DNA from: Bremerella volcania
GTDB lineage: Bacteria > Planctomycetota > Planctomycetia > Pirellulales > Pirellulaceae
Direction: 5' to 3'
NCBI RefSeq assembly: GCF_007748115.1
Contig: NZ_CP036289.1
Span: forward strand, 2,108,001 to 2,172,000
DNA length: 64,000 bases
The translations under genes and the position numbers were made by a program. The notes under the pieces were generated by a model. The model saw only the letters and a program-made list of their open reading frames with translations, did no database searches and was not told the origin of the DNA. Of this stretch, positions 45,233 to 54,283 are shown piece after piece (within the stretch, counting starts at the first letter, position 1; the number at the start of each line of letters is the position of its first letter).

Positions 45233-45335
45233 GGCCGGAGGCCCGGTCGAATGCAACCAGGGGCACGAGCCCCGGGTATCGGGTCTCCTTTATCCTGTCC
45301 CTTCTCCACCGTCCGCAGGGGAGAGGGGGACAAGA
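45233..45335. repeat. Cluster of three hairpins between convergent genes
   Basis: GGCC-GGA-GGCC (45233-45243), GGGGC-ACGA-GCCCC (45260-45273) and an imperfect stem between TGTCCCTTCTCC (45296-45307) and GGGGAGAGGGGGACA (45318-45332). They may end both convergent transcripts. The last belongs to the GGGAGAGG palindrome family also seen at 28014 and 55519. Confidence 0.6.
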
Positions 45336-45343
45336 TTGCCTTG

Positions 45344-46897
45344 CTATTCCGCTACTTCGATCTCAAGCTGTCCGATCACTTGCGTCACCGGCAGGAAGGC
45401 CGCGAATGCTCCGGAACCGCTTAGGTCGGTTTGCGTTACCTTGATGTAGTCGACGCCGATTCCCCCTTTGCCTCGGGTTGCATCCAATGGCAACCAGCGA
45501 TCCCCCATCCAGACCTCGGTCCACATGTGATAGGCAAAGCCTTTCTTTTCGCCGTAGTCGACATACACCAGGCCCAGCGCCCCGCGGGCAGGAAATCCTT
45601 TCGCACGTAGGAGAGCCATCAACAGCACGGCGTGCTCGGTGCAATCGCCTGTCTTCCCTTGCGCTACTTCGGCAGCGGACAGAAACCCTTGCGAGAAGTT
45701 TTTCTCTTCGATCGTGTCGTGAACGAATTTTTCCAGCAGCATGACCTGCTGAGTGGCATTGGCCCCCGAAAACTTGGCCTTCCGAAGCAGTTCTTGTACG
45801 GCCGGGTCTTCGACCTGCACTAATGGACTGGAAGCCAGGTCGGCATCAGTTGGCTTGTCGTTTTCGGGCAACTCGGCAGGCAATTTTGTGTCGGGACGGA
45901 TTCGCCAGACGCGTAGCTTCGCCGTATTTGCGTCGATGGCAGTGACTTTTTGATTCGAGCTACTCGCGAAGATTTTGGCCGGGTCGCCTGACTTCAGCTT
46001 CACCTCGTACGTCAATTCCTCTAGTTCGTCGCGATTTCGCTGCGGCATACGGTCGACCGGGACGATCGTATCGAGTGCCAGGTCAAACGAAACGGCCTTG
46101 TTGGGGCTCAGGGCGAACTCTTTCGAGCAGCGGTAGATCTCGAAGTTTTGGACCGGGGAGGTCATCTTCACGATTTCACCAACTTCGTCGACCCAAGCGG
46201 TCGATTCGAGCGGTGGTTGCCCCTCGATTTCGGTCAGGTATTTTGTTTTCAGGAGGGTGACCATCGACCCGTCCAGCATCGAGACCGCTTCTTTTTCCTG
46301 CCCCTGGATCGAGTGCTTGGCCATGCGGTTCATCGTGGGAACGAGCGCCATCGCCGAACGCTTCTGCCCCGCTTCGATGGGAGGCTCTTGGAATAATCGA
46401 TACACCGCATGCAGCCCGCCGTAGCCTGGCTGCCAGGGGATAGAGTCGTTGGCAACGCCTTGACTGCTGCCTCCCTGGGTCGATATCGAGAGGGTTTTAC
46501 CATCCCTGGCAACCTGGCCGGTAAATCGAGTGACCGAACCGGCTTGATCGACCTTGGTACTGAACTGCTTTAAAGAGCCATCCGGCAGCGACAGAAAAAC
46601 ATTCTCGATGGCCATCTTCAGCGGCTGGCCAGCCCGTTGGATCTGCATCTGCTCGACCGTGGTGGTCCGAACGTAGTCGGTTTGATCGTGGGTGAGCCGC
46701 TCGATCTTCTCCATCGTGTGACCGATTTTCTCGCCCTGAAGCACGATCGCTCCCCAACTTTCCTGCGAGGATTTTATTTTTTCGGGATTCTGCCGGGACG
46801 TCTCAGCGGGCTTCGGGGCCGGACAACCGGCACATCCGAACCAAATCAGCCCAAACGAAATCATCCATGCAATGCGTTGATTGGGGCGTAGCATCAT
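45344..46897 (-). CDS. Transglutaminase-like lipoprotein
   Basis: A 517-aa exported protein with an N-terminal hydrophobic segment ending FGCAGC, which offers a lipobox cysteine at 22 or 25. The C-terminal third is a transglutaminase-like/cysteine-protease fold with the triad C419 (GKTGDCTEH), H457 (FAYHMWTEVW) and D472 (PLDATRG). The central region has no recognisable motifs. Similar proteins occur widely in planctomycetes and may cross-link or hydrolyse proteins at the envelope; no substrate is known. Two adjacent ATGs (46897, 46894) are equivalent starts. It converges on the Nudix gene. Confidence 0.85.
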   Translation of the reverse strand: MMLRPNQRIAWMISFGLIWFGCAGCPAPKPAETSRQNPEKIKSSQESWGAIVLQGEKIGHTMEKIERLTHDQTDYVRTTTVEQMQIQRAGQPLKMAIENVFLSLPDGSLKQFSTKVDQAGSVTRFTGQVARDGKTLSISTQGGSSQGVANDSIPWQPGYGGLHAVYRLFQEPPIEAGQKRSAMALVPTMNRMAKHSIQGQEKEAVSMLDGSMVTLLKTKYLTEIEGQPPLESTAWVDEVGEIVKMTSPVQNFEIYRCSKEFALSPNKAVSFDLALDTIVPVDRMPQRNRDELEELTYEVKLKSGDPAKIFASSSNQKVTAIDANTAKLRVWRIRPDTKLPAELPENDKPTDADLASSPLVQVEDPAVQELLRKAKFSGANATQQVMLLEKFVHDTIEEKNFSQGFLSAAEVAQGKTGDCTEHAVLLMALLRAKGFPARGALGLVYVDYGEKKGFAYHMWTEVWMGDRWLPLDATRGKGGIGVDYIKVTQTDLSGSGAFAAFLPVTQVIGQLEIEVAE

Positions 46898-47368
46898 CCA
46901 GGCGGGGGGAGAAAAGCTTCAAAAAGGGGACATCGCGACTACCGGGAAGTATACCAAACACCTCATGCGTTTCGCCAAAGAATCATCGCGAAAGCAACGC
47001 GCTTCGCCACGCCCCAGTTAGGGCGATCGTAGGGATCAAATCAAGCTGCGGCCGATGGCATAGGTCGCGATTTGGTGCCGCTAGCGCCAAGTAAATTGCT
47101 TGGTTTGATTTCAAAGATTGTCACCTAAGCCCGGAAGGTGGACCGTTTTACGGTGCTATGTTCTCGTTAGATTCGCGTGAATTGCCCGCCGCGAGGCAGC
47201 CGCATTCCGTTTCACTTCAGTGGATACCGATTGCGGGAACCCCCTCGGCAAGAAAAGGCGTCACGCGACCAAAATCCAACCTAGGATTTGTAAAGAAATC
47301 AGAGAACTACTTGGACGGGACACGCAAGGCTTCCCAACCGAGCAAGAACACCGAAGCAGAGGTCACTC
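46898..47368. other. Divergent intergenic region
   Basis: A 471-bp gap between two outward-reading genes. A 92-codon frame starting at 47158 overlaps the next gene in another frame and is not credible. Nothing else recognisable is present; it should contain promoters for both neighbours, but no firm -35/-10 pair was found. Confidence 0.35.
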
Positions 47369-48061
47369 ATGGGCTTCTTGAAACGATTTTTCAAGAGTGT
47401 TTTTCACGAGAACGAAATGGGCCACATCGCCAATAGTTTCGAGCATCTCTCGGAAGAGCAATTGGAAGCACACCTGGACGTTGGTAGCTACAACGGCTTC
47501 GAACTCACCGAAGCGGTTCGCCCTTCGTTTGATTTGAAGGTCGTGCCAACCCAAGGCTTCCGCCGAGAAGTGTATCGCGACGATCAAACCGGCAGCACGG
47601 TTCCTGTCCTGATGGGAAGCGCGACTCGATCGAACTTGTTTGAAACGTTCATGGATCTGTTGGATCCACTGGGTACGGAAGTCGACGTCGTTCTCGAGTC
47701 GAGCCACCACGGCGAGGGCCAGAAAAATGGCGACATGTACCGCGAACACATCGATCTTCCAGTTCTTAAAAGCATTCTTTGGGACTACGAAGATCTGCTG
47801 CTGAACGACGGCTGCACGGGGATCGCCGTGTTGAATCCTCACCAGCCGCTGGAAGTTCAGTTCGACGAACACAAACTGCTGATCGTCTACGGCAACGAAC
47901 TGAAGCCTTTTGAACAGGCCTTCATCGACCGAGACGTTTACCCCAGCCCCGAGATGAAGTTCATCACGGAAGCCGAGCACGTCCATTCCTCGTCGCAGCG
48001 ATACCAGCAGCAGTTCGAGGAACTTCGGATGCGATTGGGCATGGACGAAAACTACGGTTAA
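47369..48061 (+). CDS. Uncharacterised protein
   Basis: I do not recognise this 230-aa protein. It has no signal peptide, membrane helix or cysteine cluster (a single Cys). The first ~15 residues are basic and amphipathic (MGFLKRFFKSVFHE), a possible membrane-surface helix. It has a mixed alpha/beta composition with acidic C-terminus (SSQRYQQQFEELRMRLGM, a probable helix). The pattern VDVVLESSHHGEGQKNGDMY near 113 is conspicuous for His and Asp/Glu but matches no motif I know. A strong terminator follows, and an AGAGG lies before the start, so it is likely monocistronic. Confidence 0.65.
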   Translation: MGFLKRFFKSVFHENEMGHIANSFEHLSEEQLEAHLDVGSYNGFELTEAVRPSFDLKVVPTQGFRREVYRDDQTGSTVPVLMGSATRSNLFETFMDLLDPLGTEVDVVLESSHHGEGQKNGDMYREHIDLPVLKSILWDYEDLLLNDGCTGIAVLNPHQPLEVQFDEHKLLIVYGNELKPFEQAFIDRDVYPSPEMKFITEAEHVHSSSQRYQQQFEELRMRLGMDENYG

Positions 48062-48096
48062 GCGTCTGCCCGAAAAAAAACACCAGAGAAAGCCCT

Positions 48097-48131
48097 TCAG
48101 GCCGTGATGCATGTCACGGCCTGAGGTGTTT
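48097..48131 (+). terminator. Intrinsic terminator after the 47369 gene
   Basis: Perfect 11-bp stem TCAGGCCGTGA / TCACGGCCTGA with a 6-nt loop, followed by GGTGTTTCTT, which pairs in part with an upstream AAACACC. Found 35 nt past the stop. Confidence 0.8.
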
Positions 48132-48230
48132 CTTGCCGGCCATGCTAGCAAGCCGCTGATTTGACCTTGCTGTCAGCAGGTCGATTCGTCAAACTCTCGC
48201 TCCCTCTATTCAGTCGACAGGAGCGCAGCT

Positions 48231-48875
48231 TTGGCGCGATGGATACCTCTAGTATGCTCGCTGCTTTTGGGCAGTTTCGGATGCAGTAGCTTCGTACCGC
48301 TGCTGCACCACGCTGGAAGTGCGCCGGCAGCCCCCGTCGACAATCCCCACTTCGTACCCATCCGTGATCATGAACTGATGTGGGAACAGATTGTCGATGC
48401 GGTCGACACCCACTTCAAGATTCGCACGGAACAGCGAGTCCGTGTCGTGGCCGGGCAACTCACCGAGGGCCGCCTGGAAACGTACCCGCGGATCGGCAGT
48501 ACCATGCTCGAACCGTGGCACACCGATTCGACCCGCGGCTACGAAAAGCTGGAGAGCACCCTACAAACGATCCGCCGCCGCTGCATCGTTCGCGTCATGC
48601 CAGAACAGGGAGGCTACTTCATCGGCGTCGAAGTGCACAAGGAAATGGAAGACGTCACCGGACCTTCCAACACGCAAATGGCGCTCGACGGAGTTCGCTT
48701 CGACGGCACTCTCCGCAGTCAAGAATCGACCGAGGAACTCGGACCGCAAACCGACGGCTGGATTCCGCTCTGCCGCGATGTGCTGCTCGAACAACGCATC
48801 CTGCAAGACATTCTCGCGCGGCTCAACGGCATTGAAACGGAACGCCCCAAAACGCCGTTCACGATTCATCCGTAG
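48231..48875 (+). CDS. Lipoprotein of unknown function
   Basis: A 214-aa exported protein with a short signal (IPLVCSLLLGSFGC) and a lipobox-like cysteine at about residue 18. The mature part is alpha/beta with no known motif (WEQIVDAVDTHFKIRTEQRV near 51, RIGSTMLEPWH near 87, RCIVRVMPEQGGYFIGVEV near 118). The start is TTG, supported by AGGAG seven nt upstream and by the signal starting right there. It looks like a planctomycete-restricted envelope lipoprotein. It converges on the MocA-like gene. Confidence 0.75.
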   Translation: MARWIPLVCSLLLGSFGCSSFVPLLHHAGSAPAAPVDNPHFVPIRDHELMWEQIVDAVDTHFKIRTEQRVRVVAGQLTEGRLETYPRIGSTMLEPWHTDSTRGYEKLESTLQTIRRRCIVRVMPEQGGYFIGVEVHKEMEDVTGPSNTQMALDGVRFDGTLRSQESTEELGPQTDGWIPLCRDVLLEQRILQDILARLNGIETERPKTPFTIHP

Positions 48876-48936
48876 TCTTGGTCCCTTCGCCCCTTCTAGG
48901 CTGGGGAAAACTCGTTGCAGCTGTCGAGAAATGCAC

Positions 48937-49542
48937 TTACTGCAAATTGTTGCGGAGACTTTGGTACTGCGCCGGCGTATCGACGTCGTTTCCGAGTTGC
49001 TCAACGGGGACCAATAACGGGGGAGATTTCGCTAACAGAGCGTTGATCCCTTGGTCGCTGGCCAGTGCATATACGTCGGAGGTGCACGACCAGGGGAGGA
49101 GCACCGGATGGCCGCGTTTTTCCGAATTTATGGGTACTACGATTCGACCGGGATGGCGTTCCGCTTCACGTAAAACAAGGTTGATCGTCCGCGACGAGAG
49201 GGTCGGCATGTCGGCCGGAGCGACCAGCCAGACGTCGTCCTGCGTAGGAGAGAAGCGAGATTCGATCGCTTGTAAACCGAGTTGGATCGAACCTTTCATG
49301 TCTGCCGGGCGTGGATCGGCGGCGATCACATGCACGGCGAGGTTTTGCAGAACGTTCCGCAGGTCGCGTCGCTCCTGGGGAATGACGACGAAGATGTGAT
49401 CGGCCTCGGACTTCTGCCACGCGGCAATGACGGTTTCCAGAATCGTGCTATCGCTCCACGGTAGCAGCAGCTTATCGGTTCCCATCCGGCGGCTTTCACC
49501 GCAGGCCGGGATGATCGCGAAACTGCGCCGAGGCTTCGTCAT
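48937..49542 (-). CDS. MobA/MocA-like nucleotidyltransferase
   Basis: A 201-aa cytoplasmic NTP-transferase with the loop AIIPACGESRRMGTDKLLLPW near 9-29 (partly shown; the G-x-S-x-R-M-G-x-x-K signature) and VWLVAPADMPTL near 104, the metal-binding Asp loop. The family transfers CMP or GMP to molybdopterin or handles other small sugars. Placed immediately after xdhC (ATGA overlap), it most probably makes molybdopterin cytosine dinucleotide (MocA-like) for a xanthine-dehydrogenase-family enzyme encoded elsewhere. Confidence 0.82.
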   Translation of the reverse strand: MTKPRRSFAIIPACGESRRMGTDKLLLPWSDSTILETVIAAWQKSEADHIFVVIPQERRDLRNVLQNLAVHVIAADPRPADMKGSIQLGLQAIESRFSPTQDDVWLVAPADMPTLSSRTINLVLREAERHPGRIVVPINSEKRGHPVLLPWSCTSDVYALASDQGINALLAKSPPLLVPVEQLGNDVDTPAQYQSLRNNLQ

Positions 49543-50588
49543 TTGGCAGGCCGATTGCGATGCGAGACCAATTGCGCGACGATACTGATCGCGATTTCCT
49601 CGACCGTGCGGGAAGCGATGTCGAGACCGACCGGGGCGTGGACTTTGTCGAGTTGCTCTTGCGTGATTCCCTTTTCGAGCAGGTCGTCGAAGATCAAACG
49701 GATCTTTCGCTTGCTGCCGATCATACCCAGATAGGCCAGCGGCCGTTTGAGTAAGTGGTAGAGACCGATTTCGTCGTGGTTGTGCCCGCGGGTCACGACC
49801 AGGCCGTAGGCTCCGTCCCGCAAGGGAAGCTTCGGGAGGACCTCTTGGAACTTCCCAGGCACGCGCCGCATGGCCGTGGGGAAACGCTCGGCACTGATCA
49901 CATCCGGTCGGTCATCGACCACGGTCACATCGAAGTCAACCCAGTGGGCCAGCCCGGCGACGGCCTGACCGACGTGCCCACCACCGACAATCACCAGTTC
50001 ACATCGCGGCAAGATCGGAACGAAGGCAACGCCTTGCTCCCGATAGAAGAGGGGTCGGCCTGACAGGGGCCGCAGCGACTGGGCAGCGACGCCTTTGGCC
50101 TGGCGGCAATGGTTGGCGTCTCCCTGGGTAGCGATGATCGCTCCGGTCGGGGAAAGCAGGACCATGCCGAAGTTGCGAGGCGAGTCTTCCCGCGGATCGG
50201 CCAGGATGGCCAACGTGCCGCCCAGATTCGAAGTGATCGCTTCCAGGATCGACTGAAAGAAGCCGACCTTGCTGCCCGCTGTGAGCGGTTCGATGATTAC
50301 TTCCATCCGGCCGCCGCAGATGAGTCCGTCGTCCCAGCCGTAGTCGTGATCGAGCACGAACTCGGTGACGATCCCCTCCCCTACCTCGAGCAGTTCGATC
50401 GCCCGACGTTTGACTTCGGCCTCGACGCATCCGCCCCCTAGCGTGCCGACCTGCTGACCGCTGGGGTAAACGAGCATCGCCGCCCCGGCCTTTTGTGGGG
50501 TCGAACCGCGGGTATCGATCAGCTGACAATAGGCAGCCGACTTGCCGGCAGGAATATCGGCGACCAGGGCTGTTAAGACGTCACGCAT
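49539..50588 (-). CDS. xdhC: XdhC/CoxF family molybdenum-cofactor insertion protein
   Basis: A 349-aa cytoplasmic chaperone that binds Moco and supports its sulfuration and insertion into xanthine-dehydrogenase-family enzymes. The N-terminal XdhC/CoxI domain has GSTPQKAGAAML near 28 and VGTLGGGCVEAEV near 47. The C-terminal Rossmann domain begins with LVIVGGGHVGQAVA near 201. It starts at ATG 50588 and its stop overlaps the start of the MocA-like gene by the 4-nt ATGA, so the two are translationally coupled. The target enzyme is not in the window. Confidence 0.9.
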   Translation of the reverse strand: MRDVLTALVADIPAGKSAAYCQLIDTRGSTPQKAGAAMLVYPSGQQVGTLGGGCVEAEVKRRAIELLEVGEGIVTEFVLDHDYGWDDGLICGGRMEVIIEPLTAGSKVGFFQSILEAITSNLGGTLAILADPREDSPRNFGMVLLSPTGAIIATQGDANHCRQAKGVAAQSLRPLSGRPLFYREQGVAFVPILPRCELVIVGGGHVGQAVAGLAHWVDFDVTVVDDRPDVISAERFPTAMRRVPGKFQEVLPKLPLRDGAYGLVVTRGHNHDEIGLYHLLKRPLAYLGMIGSKRKIRLIFDDLLEKGITQEQLDKVHAPVGLDIASRTVEEIAISIVAQLVSHRNRPAK

Positions 50589-50772
50589 GCAGGGACTTCG
50601 AGAAAGATCGTGGGAATGTGTGTCTGTATCGTACTGCGAACCACCGGGCCGAGGCCAGTAGCGAGCGCCATAGCATGCCGGGCGAGTGATTGACCGGCGG
50701 CGTTTCGGCTTCTAAATTCCAATACATCGTAAGATCGTTGGCTATTGTTACCTTCGCTGGAAGAAGATCGTC

Positions 50773-51477
50773 ATGCGTCACTTATCGCTTGCCACTTTGC
50801 TCGTCGTTTTGGTATTCGGTTCCCGGGCCTGGGCTCAAGAAGCGGCCGCTCCCGAAAGCGTCAAGCCTGGGATCAACGATTCGTTTCTCGACCCGGATCT
50901 CGACGTCGAGGCCTACGTGAAACGGTTCGAGGTGGAAAGCCGCGAGGTGTTTGCCGCCCGAAGCGAGATCGTCGAGCGGATGAAGCTTTCGCCTGGCGAC
51001 CGGGTTGCCGACATCGGTACCGGCACGGGGCTGTTCGTCGAGCCGTTTTCTGAAGCGGTGGGCGAGAAAGGTTGGGTCTATGCGCTCGACATCGCTCCGA
51101 GGTTCGTCGAGCGAGTCGAGAAGCTGGCCGAGATTCGCAGCTTGAACAACGTGACGCCGGTGCTGTGCGGCCAGGATGATATTCGACTGGCCCCAGGCAG
51201 CATCAACGCGGCGTTCATTTGCGATGTGTACCATCACTTTGAATACCCGCAAGAGTCGCTGGCGTCGATTCACAAAGCGTTGGAGCCCGGCGGCAAGCTG
51301 GTGGTGATCGACTTCAACCGCGTGCCCGGCGAGTCCCGCGAGTGGACGCTTAACCACGTCCGAGCCGGCAAAGAAGTCTTCCGAGCCGAGATCGAAAAGG
51401 CAGGTTTCCGTTTTGTGAACGAGGTGGAGGTGCCGTCGTTCAAGGAGAACTACTTCCTGCAGTTCGAACGGAAGTAA
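50773..51477 (+). CDS. Class I SAM-dependent methyltransferase with a signal peptide
   Basis: A 234-aa protein with a Rossmann-like SAM domain: motif I VADIGTGTGLF near 78, the acidic residue in YALDIAPRF near 103, motif IV-like FICDVYHHFEYP near 145, and GGKLVVIDFNRV near 172. Unusually, the N-terminus has a standard Sec signal (MRHLSLATLLVVLVFG ... SRAWA-QE), so the enzyme should be exported to a compartment that is not expected to contain SAM. The fold may therefore bind something else, or the signal may not be cleaved. The start is ATG; no shorter start lacks the signal. It is preceded by GGAAGAAG. Confidence 0.85.
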   Translation: MRHLSLATLLVVLVFGSRAWAQEAAAPESVKPGINDSFLDPDLDVEAYVKRFEVESREVFAARSEIVERMKLSPGDRVADIGTGTGLFVEPFSEAVGEKGWVYALDIAPRFVERVEKLAEIRSLNNVTPVLCGQDDIRLAPGSINAAFICDVYHHFEYPQESLASIHKALEPGGKLVVIDFNRVPGESREWTLNHVRAGKEVFRAEIEKAGFRFVNEVEVPSFKENYFLQFERK

Positions 51478-51491
51478 GACAGGAGATGAGT

Positions 51492-51514
51492 GACCACGGA
51501 TTGCACGGATGGGA
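51492..51514. repeat. Half copy of the CACGGAT repeat
   Basis: GACCACGGATTGCACGGATG-type sequence directly after the methyltransferase stop. Only one arm is present; no inverse copy lies nearby, unlike at 27844 and 32870. Confidence 0.6.
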
Positions 51515-51523
51515 TGTGTTGAC

Positions 51524-51844
51524 CTACGCCGGGGCCAAGACTTGCACCTTCATGTCGGTGACCATGTCTTTGACCTGTTCGCGGTACTCGTTCATGTGCG
51601 GTGCGACCAGGTGGGCTTGCAGGTGCTCGACCGATTCCCAGGCTTCGACGACCGTGACGGTGTGCTCGCGTCCGCCGTCTTGCACGTCGCCCAGGTTGGC
51701 ATCGACGTCGATGGTGGGCGTGTAGCTAATGCAGCCGTCTTCTTCCAGAACCTTCGGAACCAGTTCATGGAACAGCGCCAGGAAGGCGGTGCGGGTATCA
51801 GGCTTCAGGTTGATCGTGGCGATAACGTGGACCATGGTGCGCAT
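51524..51844 (-). CDS. Putative quinol monooxygenase (ABM domain)
   Basis: A 106-aa antibiotic-biosynthesis-monooxygenase fold protein: VHVIATINLKPD near 5, CISYTPTIDVD near 38 and VTVVEAWESVEHLQAHL near 63 are typical. Members of the YgiN type oxidise quinols without cofactors, but many ABM proteins have other roles. The first ATG (51844) and the fourth codon ATG (MVHVIAT) are both possible. It begins 32 nt after the trpE stop on the same strand and is likely co-transcribed with trpE, with no obvious reason in metabolism. Confidence 0.8.
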   Translation of the reverse strand: MRTMVHVIATINLKPDTRTAFLALFHELVPKVLEEDGCISYTPTIDVDANLGDVQDGGREHTVTVVEAWESVEHLQAHLVAPHMNEYREQVKDMVTDMKVQVLAPA

Positions 51845-51876
51845 GCTATTTTCTCAGGGTTGTCGTTTCGATGGGT

Positions 51877-53391
51877 TTACTTGTCGCTCTTCGCAGCGGC
51901 CGATCGTTTTTCGGTAATCTCGATCGCTTTGAGAATACCGCGGGCCTTATTGAGCGTTTCCTGGTATTCCATTTTCGGATCGCTGTCGGCGACGATGCCT
52001 GCCCCGGCCTGCACGTAGGCAGTGCCGTCTTGGATGACGATCGTTCGCAATGCGATACACGTATCCATGTTACCGCCGTAATCGATGTAGCCAACCGCGC
52101 CGGCGTACGGACCACGGCGATGGGGCTCGATCTCGTCGATGATTTCCATCGCCCGAACCTTCGGTGCCCCGGAGACGGTACCCGCTGGCAAGCAGGCCGC
52201 CAGCGCGTCGAACGCGTCTTTTCCTGCGGGGAGTTCGCCGGTGACGTTCGAGGTGATATGCATCACGTGGCTGTAGCGTTCGATGGCCATCACATCGGAC
52301 AGTTGGACGCTGCGGTACTTGGCCACCCGGCCGACGTCGTTGCGGCCCAGGTCGACCAGCATGACGTGCTCGGCGCGTTCTTTCGGATCGGCCAGTAGCT
52401 CTTCGGCCAGACGCAGGTCTTCCGCTTCGGTCAAGCCACGCGGACGCGTGCCAGCCAGCGGGCGAACGGTTACCGTGCCATCCATCACGCGAACCATGAT
52501 CTCAGGCGAACTACCGACCAGGGTGGTGTCAGGCGTACGGAGGAAGAACATGAACGGGCTCGGGTTTACAATCCGCAGCGTGCGGTAAATCTCGAACGGG
52601 TCGCTGTGGATGTCGACTTCCAGCCGTTGACTGAAGACGACCTGAAAGATGTCGCCAGCGACGATGTACTCGACACATTTGCGAACGGCCGCTTCAAAAT
52701 CTTCCTGGGTGAAGTTCGAGCGGTACGGTATCGTCGGGAGGCCGGCCAAGTCGATGTCGGTTGGCGTGAGGGTCGGGTCGTGCTTGGTCAACTGGGCGAC
52801 GATCTCTTCGGCCTGTTGACAGGCAGCATCGTAGATGGCCTGGTAGTCGTGGGCTTTCCCCTTAGGGCATTTGGCCATCACGATGACGTAGGCCGTCTTG
52901 GTCACGTTATCGAAGACGACCAGGTTGTTGTAGAAGCCAAACGAAAGGTCTGGCAGGTGGCGGTCGTCCTCGGGGGCGTTGGGGAGGTTTTCGACGTAGC
53001 GAACGACGTCGTACCCCGCGTAACCAATCGCGCCACCGTTAAACGGGGGGAGCCCCTCGATGTGGGCGACGTTGCCGGTATCCAGTCGCTTACGAAGCTC
53101 TTCCAGCGGATTGGCGCTGGTGAAGGTCTCGGTGCCTTGCTTGCTGGAGATAGTGACCTGATCACGTGTCGCGCTGAGGTGGTATTCGGGGTGAATTCCG
53201 ATAAAGCTGTAGCGGCCGACCTTCTCGCCGCCGACCACGCTTTCAAACAGGCAAGCTGGCTTGCCGTCGTCCAACTTGTGAAATGCCGAGACCGGGGTCA
53301 TCGAATCGCTGATCAAGCGCCGATAAACGGGAATAATCTCGAACTTTTCCGCGAGCTTTTTAAACTCGGAGAACTCTGGGAGGTACGGCAT
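51877..53391 (-). CDS. trpE: Anthranilate synthase component I
   Basis: Forms anthranilate from chorismate with ammonia supplied by the TrpG/PabA amidotransferase subunit. The 504-aa sequence has the chorismate-binding domain signatures FSQRLEVDIHSDPFEIYR near 255, the AGTRPRGLTEAEDLRLAEEL region near 316-335, and LPAGTVSGAPKVRAMEIIDE near 402-421. The N-terminal feedback element reads LFES instead of LLES near 48, followed by GRYSFIG, so tryptophan inhibition is likely kept. It is the only trp gene here and is followed by an ABM-monooxygenase gene; trpG was not found. Confidence 0.95.
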   Translation of the reverse strand: MPYLPEFSEFKKLAEKFEIIPVYRRLISDSMTPVSAFHKLDDGKPACLFESVVGGEKVGRYSFIGIHPEYHLSATRDQVTISSKQGTETFTSANPLEELRKRLDTGNVAHIEGLPPFNGGAIGYAGYDVVRYVENLPNAPEDDRHLPDLSFGFYNNLVVFDNVTKTAYVIVMAKCPKGKAHDYQAIYDAACQQAEEIVAQLTKHDPTLTPTDIDLAGLPTIPYRSNFTQEDFEAAVRKCVEYIVAGDIFQVVFSQRLEVDIHSDPFEIYRTLRIVNPSPFMFFLRTPDTTLVGSSPEIMVRVMDGTVTVRPLAGTRPRGLTEAEDLRLAEELLADPKERAEHVMLVDLGRNDVGRVAKYRSVQLSDVMAIERYSHVMHITSNVTGELPAGKDAFDALAACLPAGTVSGAPKVRAMEIIDEIEPHRRGPYAGAVGYIDYGGNMDTCIALRTIVIQDGTAYVQAGAGIVADSDPKMEYQETLNKARGILKAIEITEKRSAAAKSDK

Positions 53392-53515
53392 ATGTCAGGT
53401 GTCTGCCAAAGGGTAGTGCTTGCCAATCCGTTGGAGGAGACCCGCGAGGCGTCATAAATGTTCACGCCTACCGATAATCGGTCTCTGGTAACATTGAACG
53501 GCATGGCGTCTAATC

Positions 53516-53543
53516 TTGACACCCCCCTTGGCGTCGATAGAAT
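53516..53543 (+). promoter_or_regulatory. Sigma-70-type promoter for mcsA
   Basis: TTGACA (53516-53521, exact consensus), a 16-bp spacer, and TAGAAT (53538-53543, one mismatch to TATAAT), 138 bp upstream of the mcsA start. Confidence 0.7.
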
Positions 53544-53680
53544 CCAGAATAATCCTCTCGCAGTATCTCTAATTGCGAATTGGATTTACGTTGATCGGCC
53601 GATCACCTGATGGGGGCCGTCAAGTGGAACGAGACCATCCAGTGGCGTAAAACCCATGTGATAGGAGGCGATTTTTCGTC

Positions 53681-54190
53681 ATGAAATGTCAACAATGCGA
53701 AAAGCCTGCCACGTTTCATATCACCGAACTCACCGGCGAGAAACCGCATGAACTGCACCTGTGCGAGCAGTGCGCGCAGTCGTACCTGACGCAGAACCCC
53801 TCGGGTGGCATGCCGATTCAGCCGTCGCTTGCCGGGATGCTGCACCATCAGTTGAAAGTGGCCGACACGGCCAAGGAACTGGCCAAGCTCGACGAGCAGG
53901 TCTGTCCGATCTGCGGCATCAGCTTTTACGAGTTCCGCAACCAGGGGCGGCTTGGCTGTCCGCATGACTACACCTGTTTCGGCAGCGAGCTGGATCCGCT
54001 AATCGTCAATATTCATGGCGACACGCAGCACAGCGGCAAGCATCCCAAGCATCATCATCAGTCGTCGCAAGATCAGACGCGATTGATTCAGCTTCATAAC
54101 GACATGAAAGCTGCCATAGAAAAGGAAGACTACGAGCGTGCTTCCCAAATCCGGGATGAAATCCGTAAGATTGAGGAAGGTGAGTCGTAA
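53681..54190 (+). CDS. mcsA: McsA-like protein with zinc-binding motifs and UvrB/C motif
   Basis: A 169-aa protein with two CxxC pairs near residues 3-31 (CQQC, CEQC) and a further CPIC/GCPHDYTC region near 75-98, then a His-rich linker (HPKHHH), then a C-terminal UvrB/UvrC motif (IQLHNDMKAAIEKEDYERA near 136). In Firmicutes McsA is the activator of the arginine kinase McsB. The gene lies 93 nt before mcsB on the same strand and has a strong upstream promoter. A role as McsB partner follows from both sequence and position. Confidence 0.88.
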   Translation: MKCQQCEKPATFHITELTGEKPHELHLCEQCAQSYLTQNPSGGMPIQPSLAGMLHHQLKVADTAKELAKLDEQVCPICGISFYEFRNQGRLGCPHDYTCFGSELDPLIVNIHGDTQHSGKHPKHHHQSSQDQTRLIQLHNDMKAAIEKEDYERASQIRDEIRKIEEGES

Positions 54191-54283
54191 GCTTACACTG
54201 TGGGGCAGCGTACATTGTGGGAAAGTGGCGACACGACGTCTCTGGCCGAGAATACCCAACTGGAGAGTGAAGGTACAATTTAA

